In this document: positions 14,068 to 23,007 of the stretch, one piece after another
Layout of the letters: the number at the start of each line of letters is the position of its first letter
Position numbering within the stretch: position 1 is the stretch's first letter
Assembly (NCBI GenBank): GCA_934247225.1
Contig: CAKQJE010000029.1
Coordinates: 1-27,346 of the forward strand
Direction: 5' to 3'
Length of the DNA: 27,346 nt
Source of the DNA: an uncultured Clostridia bacterium
GTDB taxonomy: Bacteria; Bacillota; Clostridia; Christensenellales; Borkfalkiaceae
Made by a program: the position numbers and the translations under genes
The notes under the pieces: generated by a model
Databases searched by the model: none
What the model saw: only the letters and a program-made list of their open reading frames with translations
What the model was told of the DNA's origin: nothing

Positions 14068-16173
14068 TCAATCCTTGTGGATAAGATCTCCGAGAGAAAC
14101 TCCGTTTACGCTGCCTTCTTTCCATTCTCTGGGTTCGTCATCGTCCTGAGCGGGTCTTGCGTCTCTTCTTCTTTCTCTTCTCGGCTTATCTTCGCCTTCG
14201 GATTCTTCACCGTCTTCCTTTCTGTCTCTTCTTCTGGGAGCAACGCCTTCGGGAGCGGGAGTAAGAGCCTTGATAGAAAGAGTCATCTTCTCTTTTTCAA
14301 CGTCCATATCAAGAATCTTAGCTTCTACTTCGTCGCCGACTTTCAGAACGGAAGTGGGATTTTCAAGCCATTCGTGAGAAATCTGGGAAACGTGAACGAG
14401 ACCGTCGATACCTTTCTCAACTTCTACGAAAGCTCCGAAGCTTACTATTCTGACGACTTTACCTTTAATGGTTTCGCCGATAGCATATTTATCAGCGGCA
14501 AGCTGCCAGGGCTTCGGTTGAAGCTGCTTATATCCGAGAGAAACCTTCTTGGTTTCCTTATCGCATTTCAATACTTTGAATTCGTACTGTTTGCCGATTT
14601 CAAGAACGTCCGCAGGAGTTTTAGCGTTCGTCCAGCTAAGGTCGGAGATGTGAGCAAGGCAATCGAATCCGTTTACGTCTACGAACGCGCCGAATGCGGC
14701 AAATCTTACGACGGTTCCCGTTACGACGTCGCCTTCGTTGATCGAAGAGAAGAACTCTTCTTCTTTCTTGGCCTTAGCAGCGTCTCTTTCGGCTTTCTCG
14801 GCTTCGAGGATAACTCTCTGCGAGCCGACGATCTGCTTTCTTCTGCCCTGATTTTCAACCTTTTCGGCTTTAAGTCTTAAAGTTTTTCCGACATATTTGT
14901 CAAGATCTTTGACAAAACCTATTCTTATCTGAGAAGAAGGAATGAATACGTCGTAGCTGCCGAGCTTAGCGGTAAGACCGCCTTTGTTCGAACCCGTGCA
15001 GGTTACGGTGAAGATTTCGCCGTTAGCGATCTTCGCGATTGCTTCTTCCTCTTCTTTCTGAGCTACTATCGCTTTTTCGGACAATTTAACGGGGTTAAGT
15101 TCAACTATCATCACTTCGATGTCTTCGCCCACTTTCGATACGTAATCGGCTTTGTTATAGCTCTCGCAGTTCATTTCTTCCTTCGGAAGCATAATCTCTT
15201 TCTTCGTATTGTTGATATACAAAGCGAGACCGTCTTCGGTTGCAGCGGAAATCGTTGCGACTATCTTCTGACCGATTCTGAATTTAGGCTGGCTATCGCC
15301 CATAGCGGACATAGCTTCTTCCATAGTGTTTGAACTTTTTACTTCTGTAGTTTCTTCCATTTTACTGAAAACCTCCATCGATTGTTCGTTGGGCGTCGAT
15401 GCCCCTGCAACAATACCTACCTTTTTATAATTTATAAAATTTTTATAATTGAGCTCATCAGGATTTGAAATGAAATATACGTTTTCGCAATTTCCTTGAC
15501 AAATTCTCATCAGTTTCTTAGTATTGCTACTATGTTTGCCACCGACTACTACCATTGCATCACAGGTTTTCGACAATATTTCTGCCTCTTCTTGACGCTC
15601 TCTTGTAGTATAACAAATTGTTTCAAAAACTTCAAGCGTTTTGACGGTTTTTTTACTAAAAAATTCTAAAATTTTTTTAAAACGCTCGGTTGAGTAGGTC
15701 GTTTGCGACACAAGACATATTTTTTCGTCCGCCGAAAAGTCGATCGACTCGTAATTCTCGTCCACGATAACGGCGGAATTTTCGCACCAGCCGTTTATTC
15801 CGATGACCTCCGGGTGAGCTTTCTCGCCCGTTATCACGATTTTATAGCCGAGCGAATGGTATTTTTCGACTATTTTATGTATTTTGAGAACAAACGGGCA
15901 GGTACAATCTATAATCTTTATGTCTTTTGCTTTAAGTTTATCGTATACTTCCCTGCCCACTCCGTGAGAACGGATAATAACCGTCCCGCACGGAATTTCG
16001 TCCGGACTGTCGACGGTTTTTGTGCCTAAGGAGGCGATCTCGGATATAACGGATTCGTTATGAATTATTTCCCCGAGAATATATACTCCGTCGCCGTAAG
16101 TTCTTTTGGCTTCGTCCACGGCGCGCCTTACACCCATGCAAAAACCGCTGTTTTTAGCAAGAATTACTTTCAT
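14068..16173 (-). CDS. ispH: IspH-S1 fusion: HMBPP reductase joined to ribosomal protein S1 domains
   Basis: Residues 1-270 are IspH, the iron-sulfur enzyme that makes IPP and DMAPP in the last step of the MEP isoprenoid pathway. Cluster cysteines are Cys12 (NSGFCMGV), Cys92 (TCPF) and Cys187 (ETICYTT); GASTPNEQ closes the domain. Residues 297-637 hold four S1 RNA-binding folds. The first two are weak (about 297-370, 384-455) and the last two clear (about 480-550 and 565-637, with FGAFVDV and FGAFVEV cores). The tail (645-690) is rich in Arg, Glu and Asp. Such IspH-S1 fusions are common in Clostridia and probably supply ribosomal protein S1. Its ATG overlaps the plsC stop by 4 bp, so the two are translationally coupled. 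Confidence 0.95.
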   Translation of the reverse strand: MKVILAKNSGFCMGVRRAVDEAKRTYGDGVYILGEIIHNESVISEIASLGTKTVDSPDEIPCGTVIIRSHGVGREVYDKLKAKDIKIIDCTCPFVLKIHKIVEKYHSLGYKIVITGEKAHPEVIGINGWCENSAVIVDENYESIDFSADEKICLVSQTTYSTERFKKILEFFSKKTVKTLEVFETICYTTRERQEEAEILSKTCDAMVVVGGKHSSNTKKLMRICQGNCENVYFISNPDELNYKNFINYKKVGIVAGASTPNEQSMEVFSKMEETTEVKSSNTMEEAMSAMGDSQPKFRIGQKIVATISAATEDGLALYINNTKKEIMLPKEEMNCESYNKADYVSKVGEDIEVMIVELNPVKLSEKAIVAQKEEEEAIAKIANGEIFTVTCTGSNKGGLTAKLGSYDVFIPSSQIRIGFVKDLDKYVGKTLRLKAEKVENQGRRKQIVGSQRVILEAEKAERDAAKAKKEEEFFSSINEGDVVTGTVVRFAAFGAFVDVNGFDCLAHISDLSWTNAKTPADVLEIGKQYEFKVLKCDKETKKVSLGYKQLQPKPWQLAADKYAIGETIKGKVVRIVSFGAFVEVEKGIDGLVHVSQISHEWLENPTSVLKVGDEVEAKILDMDVEKEKMTLSIKALTPAPEGVAPRRRDRKEDGEESEGEDKPRRERRRDARPAQDDDEPREWKEGSVNGVSLGDLIHKD

Positions 16174-16784
16174 TTCTTTTTAGCGTTTATCTCCGCGTTC
16201 TTCGCTTCCAAAAGGCAATTTTCCATTTGTCCGCGCATGATGACGTTGAATTTGTCGCCGAGTTCTGCGGTGTACTTTTCGCCTTTATATTCTTCGAGCG
16301 TATACGGTTTACCTATATAAACGTAATTTCTCTTAAATTTTTTAAATTTCCTGCTCATTGCGACGGGAACTATCGGAACGTCCGCCTTGAAGGCAAGAAG
16401 ATTTGCCCCGCCGTGGATTTCTTGAAGTTCGGTGTTGACCTTATTTCTCGTTCCCTCTGGAAAAACGACGAGCGGCTTATCGTCTTTCAAAACTTTAAGA
16501 CAAGCTTTTACGGACGTGAAATCGGCTTTTTCTCTGTCGACGGGAATCGCCCCGAGCGATCTGAAAAGCCAATTTTTGAATTTAGAGTTAAACCACTCCT
16601 TTTTCGCCATGAAATTTATCTTTTTCCTGACGAGATCTACGATCATAAACACGTCGATTTTGGCAAAATGGTTGCAGACGAGAACATACCCGCCTTTTTT
16701 AGGTAAATTTTCCTTGCCGATGATCTTCGGCATATATAAAAGCCTGTAAAACGGCAAAATAATCCATATAAGAAGCTTAAACAT
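16170..16784 (-). CDS. plsC: PlsC-type 1-acylglycerol-3-phosphate acyltransferase
   Basis: The enzyme adds the second acyl chain to lysophosphatidic acid in phospholipid synthesis, at the inner face of the membrane. The family's motif I is NHFAKID (His39 and Asp44 of HX4D), motif II is GAIPVDR (78-84), motif III FPEGTR (108-113) and motif IV VPIVPVAM. A hydrophobic N-terminus (about 3-17) anchors it. At 204 residues it has normal length for Gram-positive PlsC. Its start overlaps the cmk stop (TAATG) and its stop overlaps the ispH start, in the cmk-plsC-ispH order typical of Clostridia. Confidence 0.94.
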   Translation of the reverse strand: MFKLLIWIILPFYRLLYMPKIIGKENLPKKGGYVLVCNHFAKIDVFMIVDLVRKKINFMAKKEWFNSKFKNWLFRSLGAIPVDREKADFTSVKACLKVLKDDKPLVVFPEGTRNKVNTELQEIHGGANLLAFKADVPIVPVAMSRKFKKFKRNYVYIGKPYTLEEYKGEKYTAELGDKFNVIMRGQMENCLLEAKNAEINAKKK

Positions 16785-17449
16785 TATTTATTACCTTTCG
16801 TCACGTCTCTGATTATTATATCGACAACTTCGTCCGCCGTCATATGCGACGTATCGATAAGTTTAGCGTCGTCACACTTTATCAGCGGCGCGAATTCCCT
16901 GTGAGAATCGTTGTAATCTCTCTGAACTATTTCTTCGTGAAGTTTTTCGAAGTCGACGGGCGTACCCCTTTCGATAAGTTCCTTATATCTTCTTTCGGCT
17001 CTTATTTTACTGTCGGCAGTGATATAATATTTAAACTCGGCGTTCGGCAGAACGTTCGAACCTATGTCTCTTCCGTCTAAAACGCAGTCCATACTCTTCG
17101 CCACTTCGCGTTGAAGCTCGACCATTTTTTCGCGTACTGCCTTGTGCGCCGAAACGGCGGAAGCAAGCATGGAAACTTCGGGCTTTCTTATATCGGTCGA
17201 CACGTCTTTACCGTCAAGAAGAGTGATCTGCGTTCCGTTTTTGTATTCGACTTTAACGTCTATGTCTTTTATAATTTTTTCGACGGCTTTTTCGTCTTTG
17301 ACGTCGACGCCCGACAATAAGCATTTCAAAGCGCAAGCTCTGTAAGTCGCGCCCGTGTCGAGATATAAAATATTGAGTTTGTTTGCTATGATTTTTGCGA
17401 CGGTGCTTTTGCCGCTCCCGGCAGGTCCGTCAAGCGCGATGTTTATCAT
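16784..17449 (-). CDS. cmk: Cytidylate kinase
   Basis: CMP/dCMP kinase of pyrimidine salvage and nucleotide turnover. The P-loop is DGPAGSGKS (7-15 from my start). TGATYR, DGRDIGSNVLPNAEFKYYI and the RAERRYKEL lid segment are family hallmarks. I choose the ATG at 17449 because GGAG lies five bases upstream and the P-loop then sits at its usual distance. An in-frame ATG at 17470 would add MPLKRRK without a ribosome site. The gene start overlaps the end of the upstream flavoprotein gene by 20 bp. Confidence 0.95.
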   Translation of the reverse strand: MINIALDGPAGSGKSTVAKIIANKLNILYLDTGATYRACALKCLLSGVDVKDEKAVEKIIKDIDVKVEYKNGTQITLLDGKDVSTDIRKPEVSMLASAVSAHKAVREKMVELQREVAKSMDCVLDGRDIGSNVLPNAEFKYYITADSKIRAERRYKELIERGTPVDFEKLHEEIVQRDYNDSHREFAPLIKCDDAKLIDTSHMTADEVVDIIIRDVTKGNK

Positions 17450-18674
17450 TTTTCTCCTTTTTAACGGCATTGCCCGCAGAATACGCCGTGCAAGCCGCTA
17501 TCGTTATATTAAATCCGCCCGTCAATGCGTCGCTATCTATTACTTCCCCCGCAAAATAAAGCCCTTTTACAAGCTTGCTTTCCATTGTTTTCGGGTCGAT
17601 TTCCTTAACCGAAACCCCACCCGAAGTCACGATCGCTTCGTTTATGTCTCTGAGCGAATACGGATACATGCGGAAATCCTTTATTGCTTTTACGAGTTTC
17701 TTTCTGTCCTCGGACTTGAAACGATTGTTTTGCGTTTCGCCGTCAGCACCCGAATTTTTTATGATTATCGGAATAAATGCTTTAAGCAATAAATCGTCGA
17801 GCGAATTTTTTACCGCTCTGTTTTTATATTTTTCGAAATCTCTTAATATTCTCGCGGTGAGCTGCTCTTCCGAAAGCGCGGGTTTTAAATCGAGCGAAAT
17901 ATATACTTCGTTTAAATCGAGTTTGTTTATAAAACTCGAAGCGGAAATTATAAGAGGTCCCGAAATGCCGAAATGCGTGAAAAGCATTTCTCCGAAATCC
18001 GAATAAAGTTTTTTATTTCCGTAATATACCGAAATGCTTACGTTTTTAAGCGAAATACCCTGCAAAGCTTTATAAAAATCGCCTTTGAGATTAAGACCGC
18101 AAAGCGCGGCTACGGGTTTAACGATCGTATGTCCCGAACTTTCGGCAAATTTATATCCGTCCCCGTCCGATCCCGTAGACGGATAACTTAATCCGCCCGT
18201 ACAGACGATAACGTCGTCGCATTTTATTTCGCGTTTAACGGTTTTAACGGAAACGATTTGCCCGTCAGAAAAGTTCACGGATAAAACCTTTTCGTTTAAT
18301 CCGATATCGACTCCCGCTTCTTTCGCGTAAGCTTCGAGGCATTTCGTAACGTCGCTCGCCTTATCCGACAAAGGGAAAACCCTGTTTCCGCGTTCCGTTT
18401 TGAGCGGAATTTTCTTTTCGAGAAACTCCATGAATTTCTCGGGCGGAAAACGCCTTATCGCGCCCATAAGAAACTTGGGATTTGTCACGACGTTGTTCAA
18501 AAACTCTTCTTCGTCGCAGTCGTTCGTAACGTTACATCTTCCCTTGCCCGTTATATAAAGTTTTTTGCCGAGCTTTTCGTTTTTTTCGATAAGAAAAACC
18601 TTCTCGCCGCGCGCGGCTCTGAAATAAGCGGAAATAAGCCCTGCGGGACCTCCGCCGATAACTACCGTCGTCAT
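17430..18674 (-). CDS. HI0933/YhiN-family FAD-dependent oxidoreductase
   Basis: A 414-residue flavoprotein. It opens with a Rossmann FAD site, VVIGGGPAGLISAYFRA (4-20), then LIEKNEKLGKKLYITGKGRC with CNVTN, the hallmark of the HI0933 family. FPLSDKASDV, CTGGLSYPSTGSDGDGYKFA and the C-terminal TGGFNITIAACTAYSAG FAD contact are also present. Family members are annotated variously as aminoacetone oxidase or BaiN bile-acid reductase; the physiological substrate is mostly unknown and should not be assumed. Its ATG shares one base with the surE stop, placing it firmly in the operon. Confidence 0.92.
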   Translation of the reverse strand: MTTVVIGGGPAGLISAYFRAARGEKVFLIEKNEKLGKKLYITGKGRCNVTNDCDEEEFLNNVVTNPKFLMGAIRRFPPEKFMEFLEKKIPLKTERGNRVFPLSDKASDVTKCLEAYAKEAGVDIGLNEKVLSVNFSDGQIVSVKTVKREIKCDDVIVCTGGLSYPSTGSDGDGYKFAESSGHTIVKPVAALCGLNLKGDFYKALQGISLKNVSISVYYGNKKLYSDFGEMLFTHFGISGPLIISASSFINKLDLNEVYISLDLKPALSEEQLTARILRDFEKYKNRAVKNSLDDLLLKAFIPIIIKNSGADGETQNNRFKSEDRKKLVKAIKDFRMYPYSLRDINEAIVTSGGVSVKEIDPKTMESKLVKGLYFAGEVIDSDALTGGFNITIAACTAYSAGNAVKKEKNDKHRA

Positions 18675-19402
18675 CAGAATTTAACTTCCTTGAATTTTTT
18701 AAGCGCAGCGTGAGCCGTTCTGTCGTAAATTATCGGCGTAACGGTCACATAGCCGTTTCGGGAAAGAACCACGTCGCTGTCTTCCGTTTTGTCGAACGGA
18801 ACGGGAACGCCCGTAAGGACATACGTTCCGTCGTCGTCTTTTTGATACTCGTCGGAATAAAGCTGATTGCCGAGACGGGCGAATTTAACGCCTTTATCCT
18901 CACCGTTCGGAAGATTTACGTTGAGAACGTATTCGGGCGAAGAACAAAAAACAAGTTTATCGAATATTTTTTCGATGACTTTCGTATTGTAATCGAAACG
19001 GCAATTATCGTGAGATACGTTTGAAAAAGCAATCGATCTTATGCCGAAGAAATTGGCTTCAAGCCCCGCGGCGACCGTACCCGAATAACAGGTGTCGCTG
19101 CCGAGATTGTTGCCGATATTTATGCCCGAACAAACCATATCGAATTTTTCTTCGAAATAATGGCAGGCAAATTTCACGCAGTCCGCAGGCGTTCCGCTCA
19201 AAGTGTATTCATCGAACGCTTTACCGCGGTTTAAGGGCGTGAAAACGAGTTTTTTATGTATACTTAAAGAATGAGAAAATGCCGAACGGTTTCCGTCCGG
19301 CGCAATAACGGTAACTTTATGACCGATTTTTACAAGTACCGAGGCGAGAGCCTGAATGCCCTCGCTGTCGATACCGTCGTCGTTAGTTACCAGAATTCTC
19401 AT
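18674..19402 (-). CDS. surE: SurE 5'/3'-nucleotidase
   Basis: SurE dephosphorylates nucleoside monophosphates and is a conserved survival protein. The metal site is visible: VTNDDG (Asp8, Asp9), APDGNRSAFSHSLS (Ser40) and SGINIGNN (Asn95). TLSGTPADCV and YSGTVAAGLEA are further signatures. Length of 242 residues is typical. The start overlaps the oadA stop by 4 bp (ATGA), suggesting coupled translation from the decarboxylase genes. Confidence 0.95.
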   Translation of the reverse strand: MRILVTNDDGIDSEGIQALASVLVKIGHKVTVIAPDGNRSAFSHSLSIHKKLVFTPLNRGKAFDEYTLSGTPADCVKFACHYFEEKFDMVCSGINIGNNLGSDTCYSGTVAAGLEANFFGIRSIAFSNVSHDNCRFDYNTKVIEKIFDKLVFCSSPEYVLNVNLPNGEDKGVKFARLGNQLYSDEYQKDDDGTYVLTGVPVPFDKTEDSDVVLSRNGYVTVTPIIYDRTAHAALKKFKEVKF

Positions 19403-20805
19403 ACGGGATATACCCCGTTATTGTTTTTAGCCAAATCTTTATCGACGCCCTTCTCTTTGGCAAGTCTCCACTTGAAGAAGTTTACGGCTACTTCGTTGAA
19501 GAGAGCGTAAGAAAGAATGTCTTCCGTTTTATCGGAATATTCGGCTACTTCTTTCTTATACTTTTCGTATTCGGGCGCGATAAGGTCTGCGGGACGGCAA
19601 GTAATCATCTTTTCGTCCTTAACGACCTTTTTAAGAACTTCCTTGTCGGGTTCTGCGGGAAGTTTACCGTATTCGCCCTTCAAAAGTCCTTTAAATTCCT
19701 TGGTTACCATTTTGTATCTTTCGCCCGACAAAACATTTAAAACGGCTTGCGTGCCGACGATCTGGCTGGACGGAGTTACAAGCGGCGGATAACCGCAGTC
19801 CTTTCTGACGTTGGGAACTTCTTTTAAAACCTCGTCGAGTTTATCGAGCTTGTTCTGCTGTTTAAGCTGATTCATAAGATTGGAAAGCATTCCGCCCGGA
19901 ACCTGATAAACAAGCGTGTTTACGTCGACCTTTCTTACGTTGGGGTTAAGATATCCCGCTTTTTCAAGATCGTTTGCAACGGTTTTGAAATAATTGGTTA
20001 TCGGAATAAGCTTTTGAAGATCGATACCCGTATCGTAAGGCGTTCCTTCGAGAGTTTTCACGAGCGCTTCCGTCGTGGGTTGGCTCGTTCCGTTTCCGAG
20101 AGGAGACAAAGCCGTATCTACGATATCGCAGCCCGCTTCGATAGCTTTAAGGTTGACCATATCGCCCGTACCCGTCGTGTTGTGCGTATGAAGATGAACG
20201 AGCGTAGTCGGTTTCAACGCTTTTTTAAGAGCGGAAATAAGCTCGTAAGCGGTGTACGGCAAAAGAAGGTTCGCCATATCTTTAAGGCAGATGTTATCCG
20301 CCCCCATCGCTTCGCACTGTTTTGCGAGATTTACGAAATACTCGTTGGTATGAACGGGACTTGTCGTGTAAGAAATAGCGACTTCGCATATACCGCCGTA
20401 TTTTTTGATTGCTTTTATCGAAGTTTCGAGGTTTCTGACATCGTTCAAAGCGTCGAAAACTCTGATTACGTCTACGCCGTTTTTGATAGAATATTCGATA
20501 AACTTCTCGACCACGTCGTCCGAGTAATGTTTATACCCCAAAAGGTTCTGACCTCTTAAAAGCATCTGAATTTTCGTCTTTTTAAGGTGCGATTTCAAAA
20601 TGCGAAGTCTTTCCCACGGGTCCTCGTGAAGGAATCTGAGACAGGAATCGAATGTCGCTCCGCCCCACGCTTCCAGGGAATAATATCCGATGTCGTCAAG
20701 CCTGTCGAGCATCGGGAGCATCTGCTCCGTCGTCATACGAGTCGCCGCCTGCGACTGGTGCGCGTCGCGGAGAATCGTTTCTGTTATCATAACTTTTTTT
20801 GCCAT
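19399..20805 (-). CDS. oadA: OadA-type (5S-like) carboxyltransferase: oxaloacetate decarboxylase alpha / pyruvate carboxylase B
   Basis: This TIM-barrel carboxyltransferase moves CO2 between oxaloacetate/pyruvate and biotin. Expected active-site residues are all present: Asp14 in TILRDAHQS, Lys175 in CLKDMAN (the carbamylated Lys), and His205/His207 in HLHTHNTTGTGDM; RVFDALNDVRN and LSPLGNGTSQP are family blocks. The conserved PGGMLSNL segment starts the C-terminal domain. The protein stops at 468 residues, so it lacks the Pro/Ala linker and biotinyl domain of full-length OadA; the biotin carrier is a separate gene in the operon. AAGGAG precedes the ATG. With OadB it could decarboxylate oxaloacetate and export Na+; as part of a larger set it could serve as a transcarboxylase subunit. 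Confidence 0.93.
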   Translation of the reverse strand: MAKKVMITETILRDAHQSQAATRMTTEQMLPMLDRLDDIGYYSLEAWGGATFDSCLRFLHEDPWERLRILKSHLKKTKIQMLLRGQNLLGYKHYSDDVVEKFIEYSIKNGVDVIRVFDALNDVRNLETSIKAIKKYGGICEVAISYTTSPVHTNEYFVNLAKQCEAMGADNICLKDMANLLLPYTAYELISALKKALKPTTLVHLHTHNTTGTGDMVNLKAIEAGCDIVDTALSPLGNGTSQPTTEALVKTLEGTPYDTGIDLQKLIPITNYFKTVANDLEKAGYLNPNVRKVDVNTLVYQVPGGMLSNLMNQLKQQNKLDKLDEVLKEVPNVRKDCGYPPLVTPSSQIVGTQAVLNVLSGERYKMVTKEFKGLLKGEYGKLPAEPDKEVLKKVVKDEKMITCRPADLIAPEYEKYKKEVAEYSDKTEDILSYALFNEVAVNFFKWRLAKEKGVDKDLAKNNNGVYPV

Positions 20806-20830
20806 AATTATATCTCCTTAAAAATAAGGC

Positions 20831-22258
20831 TTAGCCGAAGAGGGCAAGAAGTACGCCCGCGGCTATCGCAGAACCGATAACGCCGGCGACGTTCGGTCCC
20901 ATTGCATGCATAAGAAGGTGATTGTCGGGATCGGTTTCTCTGCCTACGTCCTGAGAAATTCTCGCAGCCATAGGTACCGCGGAAACGCCCGCCGAACCGA
21001 TGAGCGGGTTGATTTTTCCGCCCGAAAGTTTGCACATAAGTTTGCCGACCAGAAGTCCGCCCAAAGTTCCCATACAGAACGCAAAGAGTCCGAGAAGGAT
21101 TATTTCGATGGTTCCGAGCGAAAGGAACAACGAACCCGTAGCCTTGGATCCTACCATAACGCCTAAGAAAATAGTTACGGTATTCATAAGTCCGTTGGAA
21201 GCCGTGTCTACAAGTCTGCCGCAAACACCCGATTCTCTCAGAAGATTTCCGAGCATGAGCATACCGAGAAGAGGCATAGCGTCGGGCAAAAGCACGCCGA
21301 CGATAAGCGAAACGAGGATCGGGAACGCAACTTTTTCAAGCTTCGATACTTTACGAAGCTGTTTCATTTTTATAGCTCTTTCCTTTTTCGTCGTAACCGC
21401 TCTCATGATCGGTTTCTGAATTACGGGAATAAGAGCCATATAGGAATACGCCGCAATAGCTATCGCGGGAAGCAAATGCTCCGCAAGCTTTTTGGTAACG
21501 TAAATCGCGGTAGGTCCGTCGGCGCCGCCGATAATCGCGATCGCCGCCGATTCTTTTGCCGTAAATCCGAACAAAAGATACGCGCCGAAGAACGTTATGA
21601 AAATACCGAGCTGAGCCGCCGCTCCCATAAGCATGCTTTTGGGGTTGGCGATAAGCGGACCGAAATCGGTCATCGCACCGATGCCGAGGAAAATGATCGG
21701 CGGGAAAATGACCCAATCGACGCCTTTATATATGTAATAAAACAGACCGAAATCTCTTATTACCTGTTCGGTGGAAGTCGTTAAAGCGTTTGCCGCATAG
21801 CTTACGCCGTCGATAACGACGGTGTTGTTCGCAAGATAATACGCGATCGCGTCCGACATAACGAAATTCTTTCCCTCTTTCGTCGCTTGAAGCTCGGAAA
21901 GAAGTTTAGCGAGATCGGTTCCGAAAAGCTTGTTAAGTTCCTCTACCGTTCCCGTCGCGACGGTCGCGTTTGAAGAAACCGACGTTATCGTGTAACCTTT
22001 CGTTCCGAAAAGGATATGATATACGCCGGGAACGTTTACGATGAACATACCGAAAGCTATCGGAAGAAGGAGAAGCGGCTCGAATTTTTTGACTATCGCA
22101 AGATAAAACAATACGAAGGAAATCAAAATCATTACGAGATTCTGCCATCCGCCCGTCGTAAACGTACTTACAAGTTCATGTAAGCCCGTGCTTTCCCACA
22201 AACTCATAAGCGATTCGCCTATATCGAGCTTGAGAAGCGAGTTTATAAACAAATTCAT
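20831..22258 (-). CDS. oadB: OadB/MmdB-type Na+-translocating decarboxylase beta subunit
   Basis: The integral membrane subunit decarboxylates carboxybiotin and couples this to Na+ export. Conserved blocks include KKFEPLLLLPIAFG (57-70), GAMTDFGPLIANP (194-206, containing the key Asp198), GGADGPTAIYVT (244-255), GNLLRESGV (337-345), TIFLGVMVGSKA (362-373) and the near-invariant end HAMGPNVAGVIGSAIAAGV. About ten membrane segments are apparent. Residues 82-175 between the second and third hydrophobic regions form a hydrophilic insertion absent from short Gram-positive forms; proteobacterial OadB has one of similar position but different sequence. Total 475 residues. It lies 25 bp before oadA and 10 bp after the biotin carrier. 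Confidence 0.95.
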   Translation of the reverse strand: MNLFINSLLKLDIGESLMSLWESTGLHELVSTFTTGGWQNLVMILISFVLFYLAIVKKFEPLLLLPIAFGMFIVNVPGVYHILFGTKGYTITSVSSNATVATGTVEELNKLFGTDLAKLLSELQATKEGKNFVMSDAIAYYLANNTVVIDGVSYAANALTTSTEQVIRDFGLFYYIYKGVDWVIFPPIIFLGIGAMTDFGPLIANPKSMLMGAAAQLGIFITFFGAYLLFGFTAKESAAIAIIGGADGPTAIYVTKKLAEHLLPAIAIAAYSYMALIPVIQKPIMRAVTTKKERAIKMKQLRKVSKLEKVAFPILVSLIVGVLLPDAMPLLGMLMLGNLLRESGVCGRLVDTASNGLMNTVTIFLGVMVGSKATGSLFLSLGTIEIILLGLFAFCMGTLGGLLVGKLMCKLSGGKINPLIGSAGVSAVPMAARISQDVGRETDPDNHLLMHAMGPNVAGVIGSAIAAGVLLALFG

Positions 22259-22268
22259 CTTATTCTCC

Positions 22269-22634
22269 TCAGCCGATGACAGCCATCAAAGCGCCCGTGT
22301 CTACGTTCGTTCCTTTGGTTACCTTGTAGGAAATTTTTCCGTCGCAAGGAGCGTTGATATCGTTATCCATTTTCATAGCCTCGAGAACAAGAATAACTTC
22401 TCCCTTTTTAACGGTCGCCCCCTCTTCTTTAACAAGCTGTTTGATAAGCCCGGGCATCGGAGCGTTTACTTTCGTTCCGCCGGTAACTGCGGGAGCGGCT
22501 GCTTTTGCCGGAGCGGCGGGAGCCGCAACGGGTTTAATTTCCGAAACTACGGGAGTAACATCCGAAGCCGCGCCGACTTCCTCTACACCTACCTGATACT
22601 GTTTACCGTCTATAGTAACTACAAAATTACGCAT
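22269..22634 (-). CDS. Biotin carboxyl carrier subunit (GcdC/MmdC type)
   Basis: This small protein carries biotin between carboxyltransferase and the OadB pump. The biotinylation motif is EAMKMDN with Lys88. NAPMPGLIKQLVKEEGATVK is the standard biotinyl-domain opening and the protein ends GALMAVIG. Residues 30-52 form a flexible Pro/Ala-rich linker, as in separate decarboxylase carriers. The N-terminal ~25 residues (MRNFVVTIDGKQYQVGVEE) are typical of the family. Total 121 residues, with AAGGAG upstream. No biotin carboxylase (AccC) gene accompanies it, which fits decarboxylase or transcarboxylase use instead of ATP-driven carboxylation. Confidence 0.94.
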   Translation of the reverse strand: MRNFVVTIDGKQYQVGVEEVGAASDVTPVVSEIKPVAAPAAPAKAAAPAVTGGTKVNAPMPGLIKQLVKEEGATVKKGEVILVLEAMKMDNDINAPCDGKISYKVTKGTNVDTGALMAVIG

Positions 22635-22647
22635 TTTAATTTTCTCC

Positions 22648-23004
22648 TTATAACTTTTTAATTTTTCTTACCGTAAATTCGTTTTTGCTTCCGCTCGTCT
22701 CATAGTACGCGGCGATTGCCGCGATAATCGCGACTCGTATATCCTCGGGGATTTCGTCCGTACTCTGCATAGCGGGCGTTTCGGGTTCGCACGCCGCATC
22801 GGGTTCTTCTTTCTTCGCCGCTTTTTTTTCGGATTTATTCGCGATTGCTTCGACGGCTTTTCCGAATGCGGCAACGCAAAGAACGAGAACCGTCATACCG
22901 GCGAAAATTACAATCATTCCCAAAAGGAAAGTAAATCCGCCCGAAGCCGCTCTTTCCGCAAATTTTTCACTTGCGGCGACTTGTTCTAATAAGTTTATCA
23001 GCAT
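22648..23004 (-). CDS. oadG: OadG-like gamma/delta subunit of a Na+-translocating decarboxylase
   Basis: A 118-residue protein with one membrane helix (about 24-47, GFTFLLGMIVIFAGMTVLVL), a Lys/Glu/Ala-rich stretch, and a C-terminal segment IPEDIRVAIIAAIAAYYE. This layout, and especially the 'VAxIxAAIAAY' block, is typical of OadG/MmdD. That subunit holds the soluble carboxyltransferase and biotin carrier onto the membrane beta subunit. Sequence conservation in the family is low, so position within the operon is important evidence. GAGGT precedes the ATG, only 3 bp after the stop of the first gene. Confidence 0.88.
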   Translation of the reverse strand: MLINLLEQVAASEKFAERAASGGFTFLLGMIVIFAGMTVLVLCVAAFGKAVEAIANKSEKKAAKKEEPDAACEPETPAMQSTDEIPEDIRVAIIAAIAAYYETSGSKNEFTVRKIKKL

Positions 23005-23007
23005 TTT

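Noticed and set aside
14077..14880. A 267-codon open frame on the plus strand
   Set aside because: It is antisense to the S1 domains of ispH-rpsA, whose protein is clearly conserved. The antisense product is Phe/Ser-rich with no domain and no ribosome site.
20831..22258. The 82-175 insertion of OadB as a novel domain
   Set aside because: Proteobacterial OadB proteins carry a loop of similar size at the same place, so only the sequence differs.
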